DNA of 64,000 nucleotides from a bacterium D16-76 (GCA_009917445.1 QZEE01000006.1:1-64000); one strand, 5' to 3'. Numbered from the stretch's first letter, positions 7,246 to 15,971 are shown. Notes: generated by a model from the letters alone, not told the origin. A program made the numbers and translations.

Positions 7246-7273
7246 TCTGCATATGTTTTTAAATATGTGCAGA
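7246..7273. promoter_or_regulatory. Inverted operator-like site upstream of the Fic-like gene
   Basis: TCTGCATATGTTTTT (7246-7260) is followed by its inverted partner AAATATGTGCAGA (7261-7273), ending 6 bases before the -35 element at 7280. Position and symmetry suit a dimeric regulator acting at this promoter. Confidence 0.55.
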
Positions 7274-7279
7274 TAACCC

Positions 7280-7308
7280 TTGCTTTCTGTCAAAAGGGGA
7301 TGTATACT
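7280..7308 (+). promoter_or_regulatory. Promoter of the Fic-like gene
   Basis: TTGCTT, 17-base spacer, TATACT; the start codon lies about 50 bases after the expected transcription start. Confidence 0.65.
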
Positions 7309-7365
7309 AGATGTTGTGTTTTGGGGCTTTTGCGCCCATATACCCCGGGAAAGGCTGGCGGACCT

Positions 7366-8319
7366 ATGGAAAATCTGCATATGTTTGACTACACCTTTTT
7401 ACAGGACAAGCCCCCCCAGGGCGTGGCCCTGCTGTTGGAAGAAATAAAGCGCAGCCAGGAGCGGCTGCGGGATTACCGGCGCGCCTACCCCGGCATTTAC
7501 AGTGCGGTAGAGCGGGCGGGCCGGGTGCGTTCGCTGCTGGCGGCCTGCGGGGGCGGCGGCAGCGAAGGGCGGGCTGGGGAGATCTGCGCCCGGAACTCGC
7601 CGCCCATTACCGATGGGGAAAAGGAGATGGCCGCTTACCGGGACGCCCTGTTTGAAATCCAGCTGGGCCACCCGGCCTTGGGGCCCTGCCGCCGGGACCT
7701 GCTGCGCCTGTACGGGCTGGCGCTGCCCCGGCGGGCGGGCACAGGGGGCTATTACCGGGAGGGCGCGGGGGGATCCCCCCTGCCGCCGGAGGAAGTGGAA
7801 GGGGCTATGGAGGCCTGGGAGCAGGCCGCCCAAGAAGACAGCCTGCTGGCCGTGCCCTGCCTGCTGGCCGATTTTGCCCGCATAGAGCCCTTCTCTCCCG
7901 GCGGGCGGCGGATGGGGTGCCTAGTGGCCCGTATGCTGCTGCAGCGGGCCGGGGTGGCGCTGCCGTCCTCTTGGGAGGAAACGGCGGGCCGGTATGGGGG
8001 CCTTTGCCGGGCGGCTTTGGGGCGGATAGGGGAGGAGGGCTACTGGCCCTTTATCCAGTGCTTTTTTATGCTGCTTTACTTGTGCGGGCAGCAGGCAGAA
8101 AAGGCGTTTTCCTTGCTGCCGGGGCGGCGGATGACAAAAAAATCCCGGGTAGAGGCGGTGGTGGCGGGCAGCCTTATGCCAATCTCCAAGGGGGAGATTT
8201 GCCGGATTCTGCCGGACGTGAGCCCCACCACAGTTGAGGCGGCTTTGGGGGAACTGGTGAAGGGCGGCGTAGTTGTGCGCCACGGCCCGGCACGGACGGC
8301 CCGTTACGGCCTGGCATAA
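7366..8319 (+). CDS. Degenerate Fic-family protein with C-terminal winged helix (probable pseudoenzyme/regulator)
   Basis: The 317-residue product follows the layout of clostridial Fic proteins: an N-terminal FDYTFLQ segment, a YRDALFEI region, a PPEEVEGAMEAW region before the core, then the Fic loop and a C-terminal winged helix (about 265-317, ISKGEICRILPDVSPTTVE). The active-site loop, normally HPFxDGNGR, reads EPFSPGGRR (174-182): the catalytic histidine is glutamate and the DGN is PGG. The usual SxxIEG inhibitory helix is also absent. AMP transfer is therefore unlikely; DNA binding through the winged helix remains plausible. The ribosome site is weak. A copy of the repeated TCTGCATATGTTT motif overlaps codons 3-7, consistent with autoregulation (inference). 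Confidence 0.7.
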   Translation: MENLHMFDYTFLQDKPPQGVALLLEEIKRSQERLRDYRRAYPGIYSAVERAGRVRSLLAACGGGGSEGRAGEICARNSPPITDGEKEMAAYRDALFEIQLGHPALGPCRRDLLRLYGLALPRRAGTGGYYREGAGGSPLPPEEVEGAMEAWEQAAQEDSLLAVPCLLADFARIEPFSPGGRRMGCLVARMLLQRAGVALPSSWEETAGRYGGLCRAALGRIGEEGYWPFIQCFFMLLYLCGQQAEKAFSLLPGRRMTKKSRVEAVVAGSLMPISKGEICRILPDVSPTTVEAALGELVKGGVVVRHGPARTARYGLA

Positions 8320-8368
8320 GGGAGGGTGGCTGCCTGGCCTATAAGGGTATTCAAGTCCAGGCGCGGAG

Positions 8369-8420
8369 AAGCGCCGGGAAGCTTTGGTTTAAAAAGGCTT
8401 CCCGGCGCTTTTTTATTTTT
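8369..8420 (+). terminator. Terminator after the Fic-like gene
   Basis: AAGCGCCGGGAAGC pairs with GCTTCCCGGCGCTT around a 14-base loop, followed by TTTTTTATTTTT. It lies between convergent genes and may also slow minus-strand transcription. Confidence 0.85.
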
Positions 8421-8434
8421 AAGGTATGAAGAGC

Positions 8435-11074
8435 TTACCACAGCAGCTGGCCCAGGCTGCCCAGGTCCCCTTGGCTGAGGGAGCCCAGGGGGGCGTCCAG
8501 CAGGGATTGGCGCATGTCCCACAGCAGGTCCCCGGCCTGGCCGGAGTCCCGCAGGGCCTGGCGGTAGGGCTGGGGGCTGGGGCCTTGCTCCAGCTGGCTG
8601 TACAGGGCGCTGTAAGCCCCCTGGATTTGGGCCACCCGCCGCTTGCCGGCTGCCAGGGCTTCTACGGCGGACCGGGCGGCTTCCCTGGTGGAGATGTCCA
8701 GGGCGTTAAGCCCCAGGGCCTGCAAGGGGGGATGAGGCAGGGGCAGGGGGGGCGGGGGTTCGCTGCCAGAGGAGCGGAGCTTGGGGCTTTCTACAGCGCC
8801 GCCGGTGGCAGTGACGGTGCCGCCCCGGATCAGGATGGGGGCGGTCTGCTGGCGGCCTACGCCGCTGTCGCGGCCAATGCCCAGGCTGCCCGCGCCCCCG
8901 GTGGCGGTAAGGGCGCCAGGGGTGCCGGCGCCGCCCTTTACACGGTCGATGCACAGGGAGGTACCGTCCCCCAAAGAGATGCCCGCGCAGCCGGGGCCGC
9001 TTTCAAAGAGGTTGTGGGTATCGTCGGGCAGCAGCAGGGTGACCTGGTTGCCGCGCCCCAGGTTAAAGGCCCGGCCAGAGGTTACCTGGCAGGCCACCCC
9101 GTCCAGGGTAAGGGACACGGGGCCGATGCCGTCGGCCAGGGCCAGCCGGCCGCTGAAGGGCTGTTGGTTTAAGTCGGTGCCAGAGCCGCCGGACACGGCG
9201 TCCACCTGGCCGGTGAGGATGCGCAGGGACTGGCTTTCTTCCTCGTAGCGCCAGTCCAGGTCGGCCTCGCCGCCGGTAACGGTAAAGGGGTTGGGGTACA
9301 GGGGGGCTTGCTGGAAGCCGCCTTCCCGCTGGCTCCACAGCAAATATACGTAGCGGGTCCGCAGCCGCCCGGCTTCGTCCCGCCCGTGCAGGACCACGGT
9401 GTGGGACGGGAACCCCTGGGAGGGGTCGCCCTTGGGCAGCCAGAGCCGGGCCAGCTCCTGGCGGCCGCCTTTTGCCAGGTTCATCTGCACCTGCCTGCCG
9501 TCTACAGCCAGGGAGGTAAGGGTGTTAAAGCCCGGCACCAGGGCTTTCCATAGCAGGTCAAAGGGCTTTACGGGCTCCCCCTGGGGCGTGTGGACTGTGG
9601 CCTGGCCAGTGGAAAGCAGGAAGGACATGCCCCCCAGCACCACGGGGACGGGCTGGCTGGGGGAGGCTTCCTCGCCCAGCGCCAGGGCGGCCCCTTGCAG
9701 GCGCAGGGTGCTGCCGGTGCCCCCGTGCAGGGAGCTGACGTGCAGCACGCCGCCGCCCTCTACGGTGAGGGAAGCGCCGGGGGCCAGGTGCAGCTGGCCC
9801 AGCTGGCAGGGGCCTTGTGCGTACAGGCGGGCTTGGGGGGCGCCTACGCCCAGCTGGGGGGAGGAAAAGCCCTGCAGGGCCAGCATGCCCGGGCCGGTAA
9901 GGCGCAGGGCGGGCCCTTGCCCGCCGTCCCCTTGCAGGAGAAGGGGGAGGCTGCCGCTTATGGTGAAGGTGCCGGCAGAGGGGTCAAAGGCCGCGCCGGA
10001 AAGGCTGGGGCCTACGGCGCGGGCGCCGGGCAGCGTTAGGGCCTGCCCCTGGGGAGTAGGGCCCTGCCCCTGGCCTGCCGTCTGGCCGGCAGTGTGGGAG
10101 GCGCCGGGGAGGGGGAAGGGCAGGGCGGTACCTTCGCCGCCTAGGACGGGCAGGGTCTCCAGGCCTTCCAGGGAGGCCAGCAGGCCCAGCAGCAGGGCGG
10201 TGCCGTCCCCAGCGCCTTCGGGCAGGAGGAGGGGGGGCAGGCCGGGCATGGAGGGGGTGTTGTCCCCGGGCAGCAGGAGGCCGGTAAGGAAGGGTTCCAG
10301 CCCTGGGGCCGTGCCGGCGGTGAACTGCTCTTGAAAATCGGCCAGGCTGGCGAATTTGCCGCCGGTAAGGCTTTTCAGCGCATCATCTGGGGCAGCGCCC
10401 TGGGCAATGGCGTCCAGCAGCTGGCGCAGGCCCTCTGCGGCCTGGGCGGGGTCGTCGCTGCCGGCAATGACAGAGCCTAAATAGAGGGAGGCCAGGTAGC
10501 CGGAAGCGGGGTTTTCGTCCAAGGGCAGGCGGCTGAGGGCGGCTAAAAGCTCGGGGCCGGTGGCGTCGGGGGGCAGGCCCAGGGCGGCCAGAAGCGTTTC
10601 TTTGTCTGGGGGCGTGCCGGTAAGCCCCCCTAAAAGCCAGGCGGGCAAATCGTTAGCGCCGTCTGTCCCGCCGGCGGGAGGGGCGTCTTGGAAGAAGCCA
10701 GCGTCCACGGCGCTTTGGATGACCCGGTCTACCTGCTCGCAGAGCTCCTTCAGCTGGGCCTGCAGGGCGCCGGTGTCTTCTGTAGAGCCTTCGGCGGCTT
10801 TCTGGGCCAGCTGGGCCATGCGTCCCAGATCCTCCTGGACTTCGGCCAGGGCGGCTTCCCCGCCCAGCAGGCTGCGTTTGGCCTGCTGCACCTGCCCCGC
10901 AGACTGGCTGAGCCGCGCGGCCAGCTGCCGGAGGGTCTCGGCCACGGCCACCCCCGGCTTGGGGGCCGCTGCCTGCCGGGTGGGGGCGGCGCCCGCCTGT
11001 TTTTCCGCTTTGCCGGTGGTTTCATACCGGGGGGGCGCAAAGCTTCTGTTCCTGCGCACCTTTAAATCACCCAT
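8435..11074 (-). CDS. Flagellin-derived chimera: flagellin-like helices flanking a large beta-rich insert
   Basis: The 879-residue product has a disordered basic start (1-40), then a helical stretch (about 43-125) with the flagellin D1 signature pattern EAALAEVQEDLGRMAQLAQKA and KELCEQVDRVI. The C-terminus (about 790-830) reads LDISTREAARSAVEAL...RRVAQIQGAYSALYSQLEQ, like the flagellin C-terminal helix, followed by a 50-residue tail. Between them are about 650 residues of P/G/L-rich and beta-repeat sequence, including adhesin-like GGSG/TATGGAGSLGIGRDSG turns. The terminal D0 helices of true flagellin are missing. No flagellar genes or signal peptide are present. AAGGAGG 8 bases upstream supports the ATG at 11074. 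It may be a surface filament or wall-associated protein; assignment rests on motif resemblance. Confidence 0.6.
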   Translation of the reverse strand: MGDLKVRRNRSFAPPRYETTGKAEKQAGAAPTRQAAAPKPGVAVAETLRQLAARLSQSAGQVQQAKRSLLGGEAALAEVQEDLGRMAQLAQKAAEGSTEDTGALQAQLKELCEQVDRVIQSAVDAGFFQDAPPAGGTDGANDLPAWLLGGLTGTPPDKETLLAALGLPPDATGPELLAALSRLPLDENPASGYLASLYLGSVIAGSDDPAQAAEGLRQLLDAIAQGAAPDDALKSLTGGKFASLADFQEQFTAGTAPGLEPFLTGLLLPGDNTPSMPGLPPLLLPEGAGDGTALLLGLLASLEGLETLPVLGGEGTALPFPLPGASHTAGQTAGQGQGPTPQGQALTLPGARAVGPSLSGAAFDPSAGTFTISGSLPLLLQGDGGQGPALRLTGPGMLALQGFSSPQLGVGAPQARLYAQGPCQLGQLHLAPGASLTVEGGGVLHVSSLHGGTGSTLRLQGAALALGEEASPSQPVPVVLGGMSFLLSTGQATVHTPQGEPVKPFDLLWKALVPGFNTLTSLAVDGRQVQMNLAKGGRQELARLWLPKGDPSQGFPSHTVVLHGRDEAGRLRTRYVYLLWSQREGGFQQAPLYPNPFTVTGGEADLDWRYEEESQSLRILTGQVDAVSGGSGTDLNQQPFSGRLALADGIGPVSLTLDGVACQVTSGRAFNLGRGNQVTLLLPDDTHNLFESGPGCAGISLGDGTSLCIDRVKGGAGTPGALTATGGAGSLGIGRDSGVGRQQTAPILIRGGTVTATGGAVESPKLRSSGSEPPPPLPLPHPPLQALGLNALDISTREAARSAVEALAAGKRRVAQIQGAYSALYSQLEQGPSPQPYRQALRDSGQAGDLLWDMRQSLLDAPLGSLSQGDLGSLGQLLW

Positions 11075-11187
11075 ATCCTGGGCCTCCTTCCCGCGTGCCG
11101 CCTTGTGCGGCTGTTCTATAGGTATCATCGTCCTGATAGGGGGAAAAGTTAAGCGCGGCGTGGCGGGTTGATTTTCGGGCGCAAAAA

Positions 11188-11226
11188 GCCCCGGCGCGCC
11201 GGAATGGTGCCAGGCTGCGCCGGGGC
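11188..11226 (-). terminator. Terminator of the glycerate kinase gene
   Basis: GCCCCGGCGC and GCGCCGGGGC pair, and on the minus strand are followed by TTTTTG. It separates the kinase from the flagellin-like gene. Confidence 0.85.
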
Positions 11227-11236
11227 CGCCCCCGTT

Positions 11237-12466
11237 TTATCTTAGGAGGCCTACGGCTACGTCGTTGACATTGGTGCCGGTTGGGCCGGTGATGAGCAGC
11301 CCCCCCACCTGCTGCAAGGCGTGGTAGGCGTCGTTTTCCTTTAAGACGCTGGGGACGGACAGCCCCGCTTGGGCCAGGGCGTGGGCGGAATTGCCGTCTA
11401 CATAGCCGCCGGCGGCGTCGGTGGGGCCGTCGGTGCCGTCGCTGCCCAGGGAGAACAGGGCCGCGTTGAGCCCGGCAATGTGGGGGGCCGCGGCCAGGGC
11501 CAGCTCTTGGTTGCGGCCCCCCAGGCCCTGGCCGGTCAGGTGGACCACGGTTTCGCCGCCGGCAATAAAGGCCAGGGGCTTTTGGGGGGCGGCGTGGCTT
11601 TTTAAGATGCTGCCCAAAAAGCTACCGGCCTCCCTGGCCTCGCAGCAGAGGCAGTCGGTGAGGACGATGGGGGAGTAGCCCAGCTTTTCGCACTCCTGGG
11701 CGGCGCTGGCGCAAAGCTCCCGCACGCTGCCGGTAATGTGGGTCTCCACGTTGGTCAAGGCCTTGGGGGTTTCTTCGGCTAAAAGCCCGGCGGCCTGGGG
11801 GGAGAGGTCCAGGTGGTATTTCTCGGCCACGGCCTGGGCCTGCTGGCAGGTGCTGGCGTCGGGGTAGGCGGGGCCGCTGGCGATCATGTCCAGGGGGTCG
11901 CCAATAATGTCGCTGAGGACAACGCTGAACACCTGGGCCGGGGCGCAGGCCAGGGCAAACCGCCCGCCCTTTACGGCGCTTAAACGCTTGCGCAGGGTGT
12001 TCATTTCCACAATGTCCGCGCCGCTGGCCAACAGCTGCTGGGTGATGCTTTGCAGCTGGTCCCCAGGCAGGAGGGGGCTTTCGAACAGGGCGCTGCCGCC
12101 GCCGGAAAGCAGGAAGAGCACGGTGTCCTGGGAGGAAAGGCCTGAAACCAGGCCGAGGGCCTGGCGGGTGGCGGCAAAGCTGTTTTCGTCCGGCACGGGG
12201 TGGCCGGCTTCGAAGCAGCAAAGGCCGGGCAAATCCCCCATGACGTGGCCGTACTTGGTGATAACAACGCCGCCGTCTACATGGCCCAGGGTCTGCAGGG
12301 CGGCATGGGCCATCTGCCAGGCGGCCTTGCCGGCGGCTACCAGCAGGTTCTTGCCGCCCCGGGGGGTGTAGCCTGCCAGGGCCCGGGCTACGGCCTGGTC
12401 GGGCAGGACGGCGTTAAGGCTTGCGCGGATAATCTGCTGTGCGTCTTGGTGCAGCTGTGTGTTCAT
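11237..12466 (-). CDS. Glycerate 2-kinase (GckA/TtuD, DUF4147 family)
   Basis: The 409-residue kinase phosphorylates D-glycerate to 2-phosphoglycerate, feeding glycolysis from serine, tartrate or glyoxylate routes. Family blocks seen: an N-terminal Rossmann-like half with GGKNLLVAAGKAAWQMA, the substrate loop LLSGGGSALFE, the lysine-bearing NTLRKRLSAVKGG, SDIIGDPLDMIASGP, and a C-terminal half with GGETVVHLTGQGLGGRNQE and SLGSDGTDGPTDAAG. Length is typical. It is monocistronic: a strong promoter with a palindrome at the transcription start lies upstream and a terminator follows, suggesting dedicated regulation. No tartrate or hydroxypyruvate genes are adjacent. Confidence 0.93.
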   Translation of the reverse strand: MNTQLHQDAQQIIRASLNAVLPDQAVARALAGYTPRGGKNLLVAAGKAAWQMAHAALQTLGHVDGGVVITKYGHVMGDLPGLCCFEAGHPVPDENSFAATRQALGLVSGLSSQDTVLFLLSGGGSALFESPLLPGDQLQSITQQLLASGADIVEMNTLRKRLSAVKGGRFALACAPAQVFSVVLSDIIGDPLDMIASGPAYPDASTCQQAQAVAEKYHLDLSPQAAGLLAEETPKALTNVETHITGSVRELCASAAQECEKLGYSPIVLTDCLCCEAREAGSFLGSILKSHAAPQKPLAFIAGGETVVHLTGQGLGGRNQELALAAAPHIAGLNAALFSLGSDGTDGPTDAAGGYVDGNSAHALAQAGLSVPSVLKENDAYHALQQVGGLLITGPTGTNVNDVAVGLLR

Positions 12467-12510
12467 GGATACCCTGTCCCTTCTGACATCCTTATTTTTA
12501 TATAGAAAGA

Positions 12511-12560
12511 GCAGGCAGGCCTGCTGCCTGTATCATACCATAGGGGGGCGGGGTTGTCAA
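12511..12560 (-). promoter_or_regulatory. Glycerate kinase promoter with start-site palindrome
   Basis: Minus strand TTGACA (12555-12560), 17 bases, TATGAT (12532-12537). Immediately downstream, 12511-12530 is an imperfect palindrome of CAGGCAG/CTGCCTG halves placed where a repressor would block initiation. Confidence 0.6.
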
Positions 12561-12757
12561 ACGGCTGGGGCCGGTGCGCGGCCACAAAATTTGCGGGGAA
12601 GAAAAGGCCGGGTCGGCGGTGGGTTTTTTGGCTTTTCTGTTTCATACTAAAAAATAAGGGAAGGGCTTTTGGAGACATCCAAAGTGCGTGGTTTAAGAAA
12701 AAGTGGGACACGCAAAAGCCGCGCGTTAGCGTTGCTTCGGGGGTTTTTAGAGGGAGA

Positions 12758-12794
12758 GGGGTAAACGTATTGCTGCGCCAAACGTTTACGCCCC
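12758..12794. repeat. Hairpin GGGGTAAACGT / ACGTTTACGCCCC
   Basis: A strong inverted repeat with a 13-base loop lies in the 509-base gap between the divergent glycerate kinase and glycan operon. It has no T-tract. The half-site resembles a LacI-type operator core, but its function is unknown. The rest of the gap holds only the two promoters. Confidence 0.5.
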
Positions 12795-12879
12795 GAGCCG
12801 GCAGGCGAGACTCAAAGCCCCTAAACCGCCAGAGGCATAAAACGCGCCTTTGGACACTCCCCCCTCTTTTGGGAAAGCC

Positions 12880-12908
12880 TTGCATTTTGGGGCTGTGTAT
12901 GGTATTAT
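12880..12908 (+). promoter_or_regulatory. Promoter of the glycan operon
   Basis: TTGCAT, 17-base spacer, TATTAT preceded by TGG (extended -10). Seven overlapping genes to 21638 follow without an internal terminator. Confidence 0.65.
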
Positions 12909-12975
12909 GTCTAATAAATACGGGATAAGCGTGCCGGGCGCGCCGCTTCGGGCCCGGGCTTTAGGAGGTTTTTTC

Positions 12976-14106
12976 GTGGAAAAACGGGACAAGGTGATGA
13001 TCGGCGCGGGGCTTTACGGGCTTTACTCGGCGCTGTTCTGCGGCCAGAGGGGCCAGCGCGTTACGGTGCTGGAATGTGACGGCCGGCCTTTTGGGCGGGC
13101 TACTTATATCAACCAGGCCCGGGTGCACCAGGGATACCACTACCCCCGGTCGCTGTCTACGGCCATGAAATCCGCCGGGTACTTCCAGCGGTTTAATGAG
13201 GACTTTGGCTTTGCCATCAACCGGGAATTTGAGAAGGTGTACGCTACCTCCCGGCAGTTTTCCTGGTCGGATGGGGCGCAGTTTAAGAAGTTCTGCCAAA
13301 TGGCGGGCATACCCTGTGAAGAGCTGCACCCGGAGCGTTTCTTTAAAAAGGGCATGTGCGACGGGGCCTTTTTAACCCGGGAGTACACCTATGACGCGGC
13401 GATTTTGCGGGACTATTACCTGGAAAAGCTCAAGGGCCTGCCTAACGTGGAGATCTTATACAACGTGGATATCCAGTCTATTGAAAAGCACAGCGGCTGC
13501 TACCGGGTCTTTACGGCGGAAAGCGGGGATTTTGAAACGGGCTTCCTGCTAAACGCCACCTATGCCGGGGCCAACCAGGTGCTGGACATGCTGGGGTTTG
13601 AGAAGTTTAAGATCAAGTACGAGCTGTGCGAAATCATTTTGTGCGAGGCAGGCGACAAGCTGAGGCCCTATGGCTTTACGGTGATGGACGGGCCTTTCTT
13701 CTCCATTATGCCCTTTGGCAAGACCGGGGACCACTCCTTGACCTCGGTGACCTTTACCCCCCACACCACCAGCTATGACCCGGTGCCCACCTTCCCCTGC
13801 CAGGCCAGGAGCGGGGGGCACTGTTCGCCCCGGCGGCTGGGCAACTGCAACGACTGCCCCGCCAAGCCCCCCAGCGCTTTCCCCTATATGGCCAACCTGG
13901 CCCGCAAATACCTGAAGGACGAATATGCGTTTACCTATAAGGGGTCCCTGTTCTCCATGAAGCCCATCCTGATGAGCTCGGAGATCGACGACAGCCGGCC
14001 TACGGTGGTGCGCAGCTACTCCGAAAAGCCCACCTTTGTGGCGGTGCTTTCGGGTAAGATTAACACAGTCTACGATTTGGATGAGGTGCTCAGCCATGAA
14101 GAATAG
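12976..14106 (+). CDS. FAD-dependent oxidoreductase (DAO-like), first gene of the glycan operon
   Basis: The 376-residue product starts from GTG, with TTAGGAGG 7 bases upstream. The dinucleotide motif GAGLYGLYSA is followed by an acidic strand end VTVLECD, typical of FAD binding in the DAO/GlpD superfamily. The segment INQARVHQGYHYPRS recurs in oxidoreductases encoded within polysaccharide clusters. A Cys-rich stretch (CSPRRLGNCNDCPAK region) precedes the C-terminal third. The exact reaction is unknown; a modified-sugar oxidation or mutase-like role is a guess from context. It overlaps the next gene by 11 bases, so the two are translationally coupled. Confidence 0.75.
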   Translation: MEKRDKVMIGAGLYGLYSALFCGQRGQRVTVLECDGRPFGRATYINQARVHQGYHYPRSLSTAMKSAGYFQRFNEDFGFAINREFEKVYATSRQFSWSDGAQFKKFCQMAGIPCEELHPERFFKKGMCDGAFLTREYTYDAAILRDYYLEKLKGLPNVEILYNVDIQSIEKHSGCYRVFTAESGDFETGFLLNATYAGANQVLDMLGFEKFKIKYELCEIILCEAGDKLRPYGFTVMDGPFFSIMPFGKTGDHSLTSVTFTPHTTSYDPVPTFPCQARSGGHCSPRRLGNCNDCPAKPPSAFPYMANLARKYLKDEYAFTYKGSLFSMKPILMSSEIDDSRPTVVRSYSEKPTFVAVLSGKINTVYDLDEVLSHEE

Positions 14107-15034
14107 AGAGAAAAATTTTGCTTCCGCCGTGGTGTATGTCCACAACGCGGCCGGACGGGTAGGAGCTTTTTTAAGTTCGCTGATCGGGGTGCTGGAAGAG
14201 AACTTCGACCACTCGGAGATTGTGTGCGTCAACGACAGCTCGGAGGACGGCAGCGTGCAGGCCATACGGGCTGCCAGCGCCAAGGCCGCCCGCACCAGCG
14301 TTTCGGTGCTGAATATGAGCTACTTCCATGGGCTGGAGCGGGCCATGAACGCCGGCATGGACCTGGCCATTGGCGACTTTGTGTTTGAGTTTGACTCGAC
14401 GGTAATGGACTATGGGCCGGAGGAAATTATGAAGGTGTACCGCCGGGCGCTGGAAGGGTACGACATTGTCAGCGCCGGACCGGACCGGAAGCAGAAGGTT
14501 TCTTCCAGCCTGTTTTATTGGCTTTTCCATAAGTTTTCAGACAGCCCCCGGCCTATGGCTACCGAGAGCTTCCGGGTGCTCAGCCGCCGGGCCATTAACC
14601 GGGTGGCGAGCATGAACAAGACCGTGCCCTACCGGAAGGTGGTCTATGCCGGGTGCGGGCTGAAAACGGACATGCTGAAATACCCCTGCCAGGGCGCGGG
14701 GGGCGCCGGGGCCGACAAGCGGGAGAGGGGCTACCGCAAGGGCCTGGCCGCGGACGCTCTGCTGCTGTTTACCAACGCGGGGTACCGCTTTTCGGCGGCC
14801 ATGACGGTGCTGATGATGGCGGTGGCCCTGTTTATGGGGGTGTACTCCCTGGTGGTGTACGGCACCGGCGCGCCGGTGGAGGGGTGGACCACCACCATCC
14901 TGTTTTTGTCGGCGGGGTTCTTTGGGCTGTTTGCCATTTTGACTATTGTCATAAAATATTTGCAGCTGCTTATTGAGCTGATACACAAGCGCAAGACCTA
15001 CAGCTTTGAAAGCATTGAAAAACTCACCAAATAA
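14096..15034 (+). CDS. Family 2 glycosyltransferase with two C-terminal membrane helices (GtrB/DPM1-like)
   Basis: The 312-residue product has an N-terminal GT2 domain with VCVNDSSEDGS (nucleotide-sugar binding) and FEFDSTVMD in the position of the DxD region. Two hydrophobic segments lie at about 235-260 and 265-290, followed by a basic tail. This is the architecture of polyprenyl-phosphate sugar synthases (GtrB, ArnC, dolichol-phosphate mannose synthase), which load a sugar onto undecaprenyl phosphate. The DxD-like motif is unusual (DST) and could affect metal use. GAGGTG precedes the ATG, which lies inside the end of the upstream gene. Confidence 0.82.
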   Translation: MKNREKNFASAVVYVHNAAGRVGAFLSSLIGVLEENFDHSEIVCVNDSSEDGSVQAIRAASAKAARTSVSVLNMSYFHGLERAMNAGMDLAIGDFVFEFDSTVMDYGPEEIMKVYRRALEGYDIVSAGPDRKQKVSSSLFYWLFHKFSDSPRPMATESFRVLSRRAINRVASMNKTVPYRKVVYAGCGLKTDMLKYPCQGAGGAGADKRERGYRKGLAADALLLFTNAGYRFSAAMTVLMMAVALFMGVYSLVVYGTGAPVEGWTTTILFLSAGFFGLFAILTIVIKYLQLLIELIHKRKTYSFESIEKLTK

Positions 15035-15047
15035 TAAGGAGGCCGCC

Positions 15048-15971
15048 ATGACCGCACTGGTAGGATACACGGGGTTTGTGGGCTCGAACCTGTACGCCGC
15101 GGGGGGGATTGACCGGGCTTATAACTCGAAAAACATTGAGGAGGCTTACGGCACGGCCCCGGGCCTGCTGGTTTATGCGGGCCTGCCTGCGGCGAAATAT
15201 TTGGCCAACCACGCCCCGGAAAAGGACATGGACGTGATTAGGGGGGCCCAGCGCAATATTGAGGCCATTGGGCCCCAAAAGCTGGTGCTGATTTCCACCA
15301 TCGATGTGTTCCAGGCCCCCAGTGGGGTGGATGAGGATACGCCGGTGGAAACCGAGGGCCTGCACCCCTATGGCTACAACCGCTACCAGTTGGAGCTGTG
15401 GGTGCGGCAGCATTACCCGGACGCGCTGGTTGTGCGGCTGCCGGGGCTGTTTGGGGCGAACCTAAAAAAGAATTTCCTTTATGACTTTATGAACCCGGTG
15501 CCCTCTATGCTGACAGAGGCCAAGCTGAAGGAGCTGGGGGAGAGGGATGGGGGCATCGCCAGGTATTACGGGGCGCCCCAGGAAGGCTTCTGCCGGCTGA
15601 AACCCCTTAGCGGGGAGGAAAAGGCCCGGCTGGGCGGGAAGCTGAAGGCCCTGGGTTTTACGGCCCTTAACTTTACGGACAGCCGCAGCGTGTACCAGTT
15701 TTACCCCCTTTACCGGCTTTGGGGGGACATACAAACGGCCCTTAGCCACGGCCTTACCCTGTGGCACCCGGCTACCGAGCCGGTTTCCGCCGCCCAGGTG
15801 TACCGGTATTTGACCGGGGAGGAGTTCTGCAACCACCTGCCCGGCGTCCCGGCGGCCTATGACTACCGCACCCGCTACGCGCCGTTTTTTGGCGGCAGGG
15901 ATGGGTATATTTGCGACAAAGCCGCGGTTTTAAAGGAGATAAAGGATTATGTCTCAGGAGAAAAAGGTTAG
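15048..15971 (+). CDS. NAD-dependent sugar epimerase/dehydratase (extended SDR)
   Basis: The 307-residue product starts with a short Rossmann strand and glycine motif GYTGFVG (residues 5-11). The usual Ser/Tyr catalytic region is visible as VLISTIDVF and YGYNRYQLE (YxxxR in place of YxxxK). The C-terminal half carries substrate-binding residues. The nucleotide-sugar substrate is unknown. The atypical N-terminus, missing the usual beta-alpha-beta length before the adenine site, and the YxxxR variant suggest a divergent member. AAGGAGG lies 7 bases before the ATG. It overlaps the next gene by 23 bases. Confidence 0.75.
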   Translation: MTALVGYTGFVGSNLYAAGGIDRAYNSKNIEEAYGTAPGLLVYAGLPAAKYLANHAPEKDMDVIRGAQRNIEAIGPQKLVLISTIDVFQAPSGVDEDTPVETEGLHPYGYNRYQLELWVRQHYPDALVVRLPGLFGANLKKNFLYDFMNPVPSMLTEAKLKELGERDGGIARYYGAPQEGFCRLKPLSGEEKARLGGKLKALGFTALNFTDSRSVYQFYPLYRLWGDIQTALSHGLTLWHPATEPVSAAQVYRYLTGEEFCNHLPGVPAAYDYRTRYAPFFGGRDGYICDKAAVLKEIKDYVSGEKG

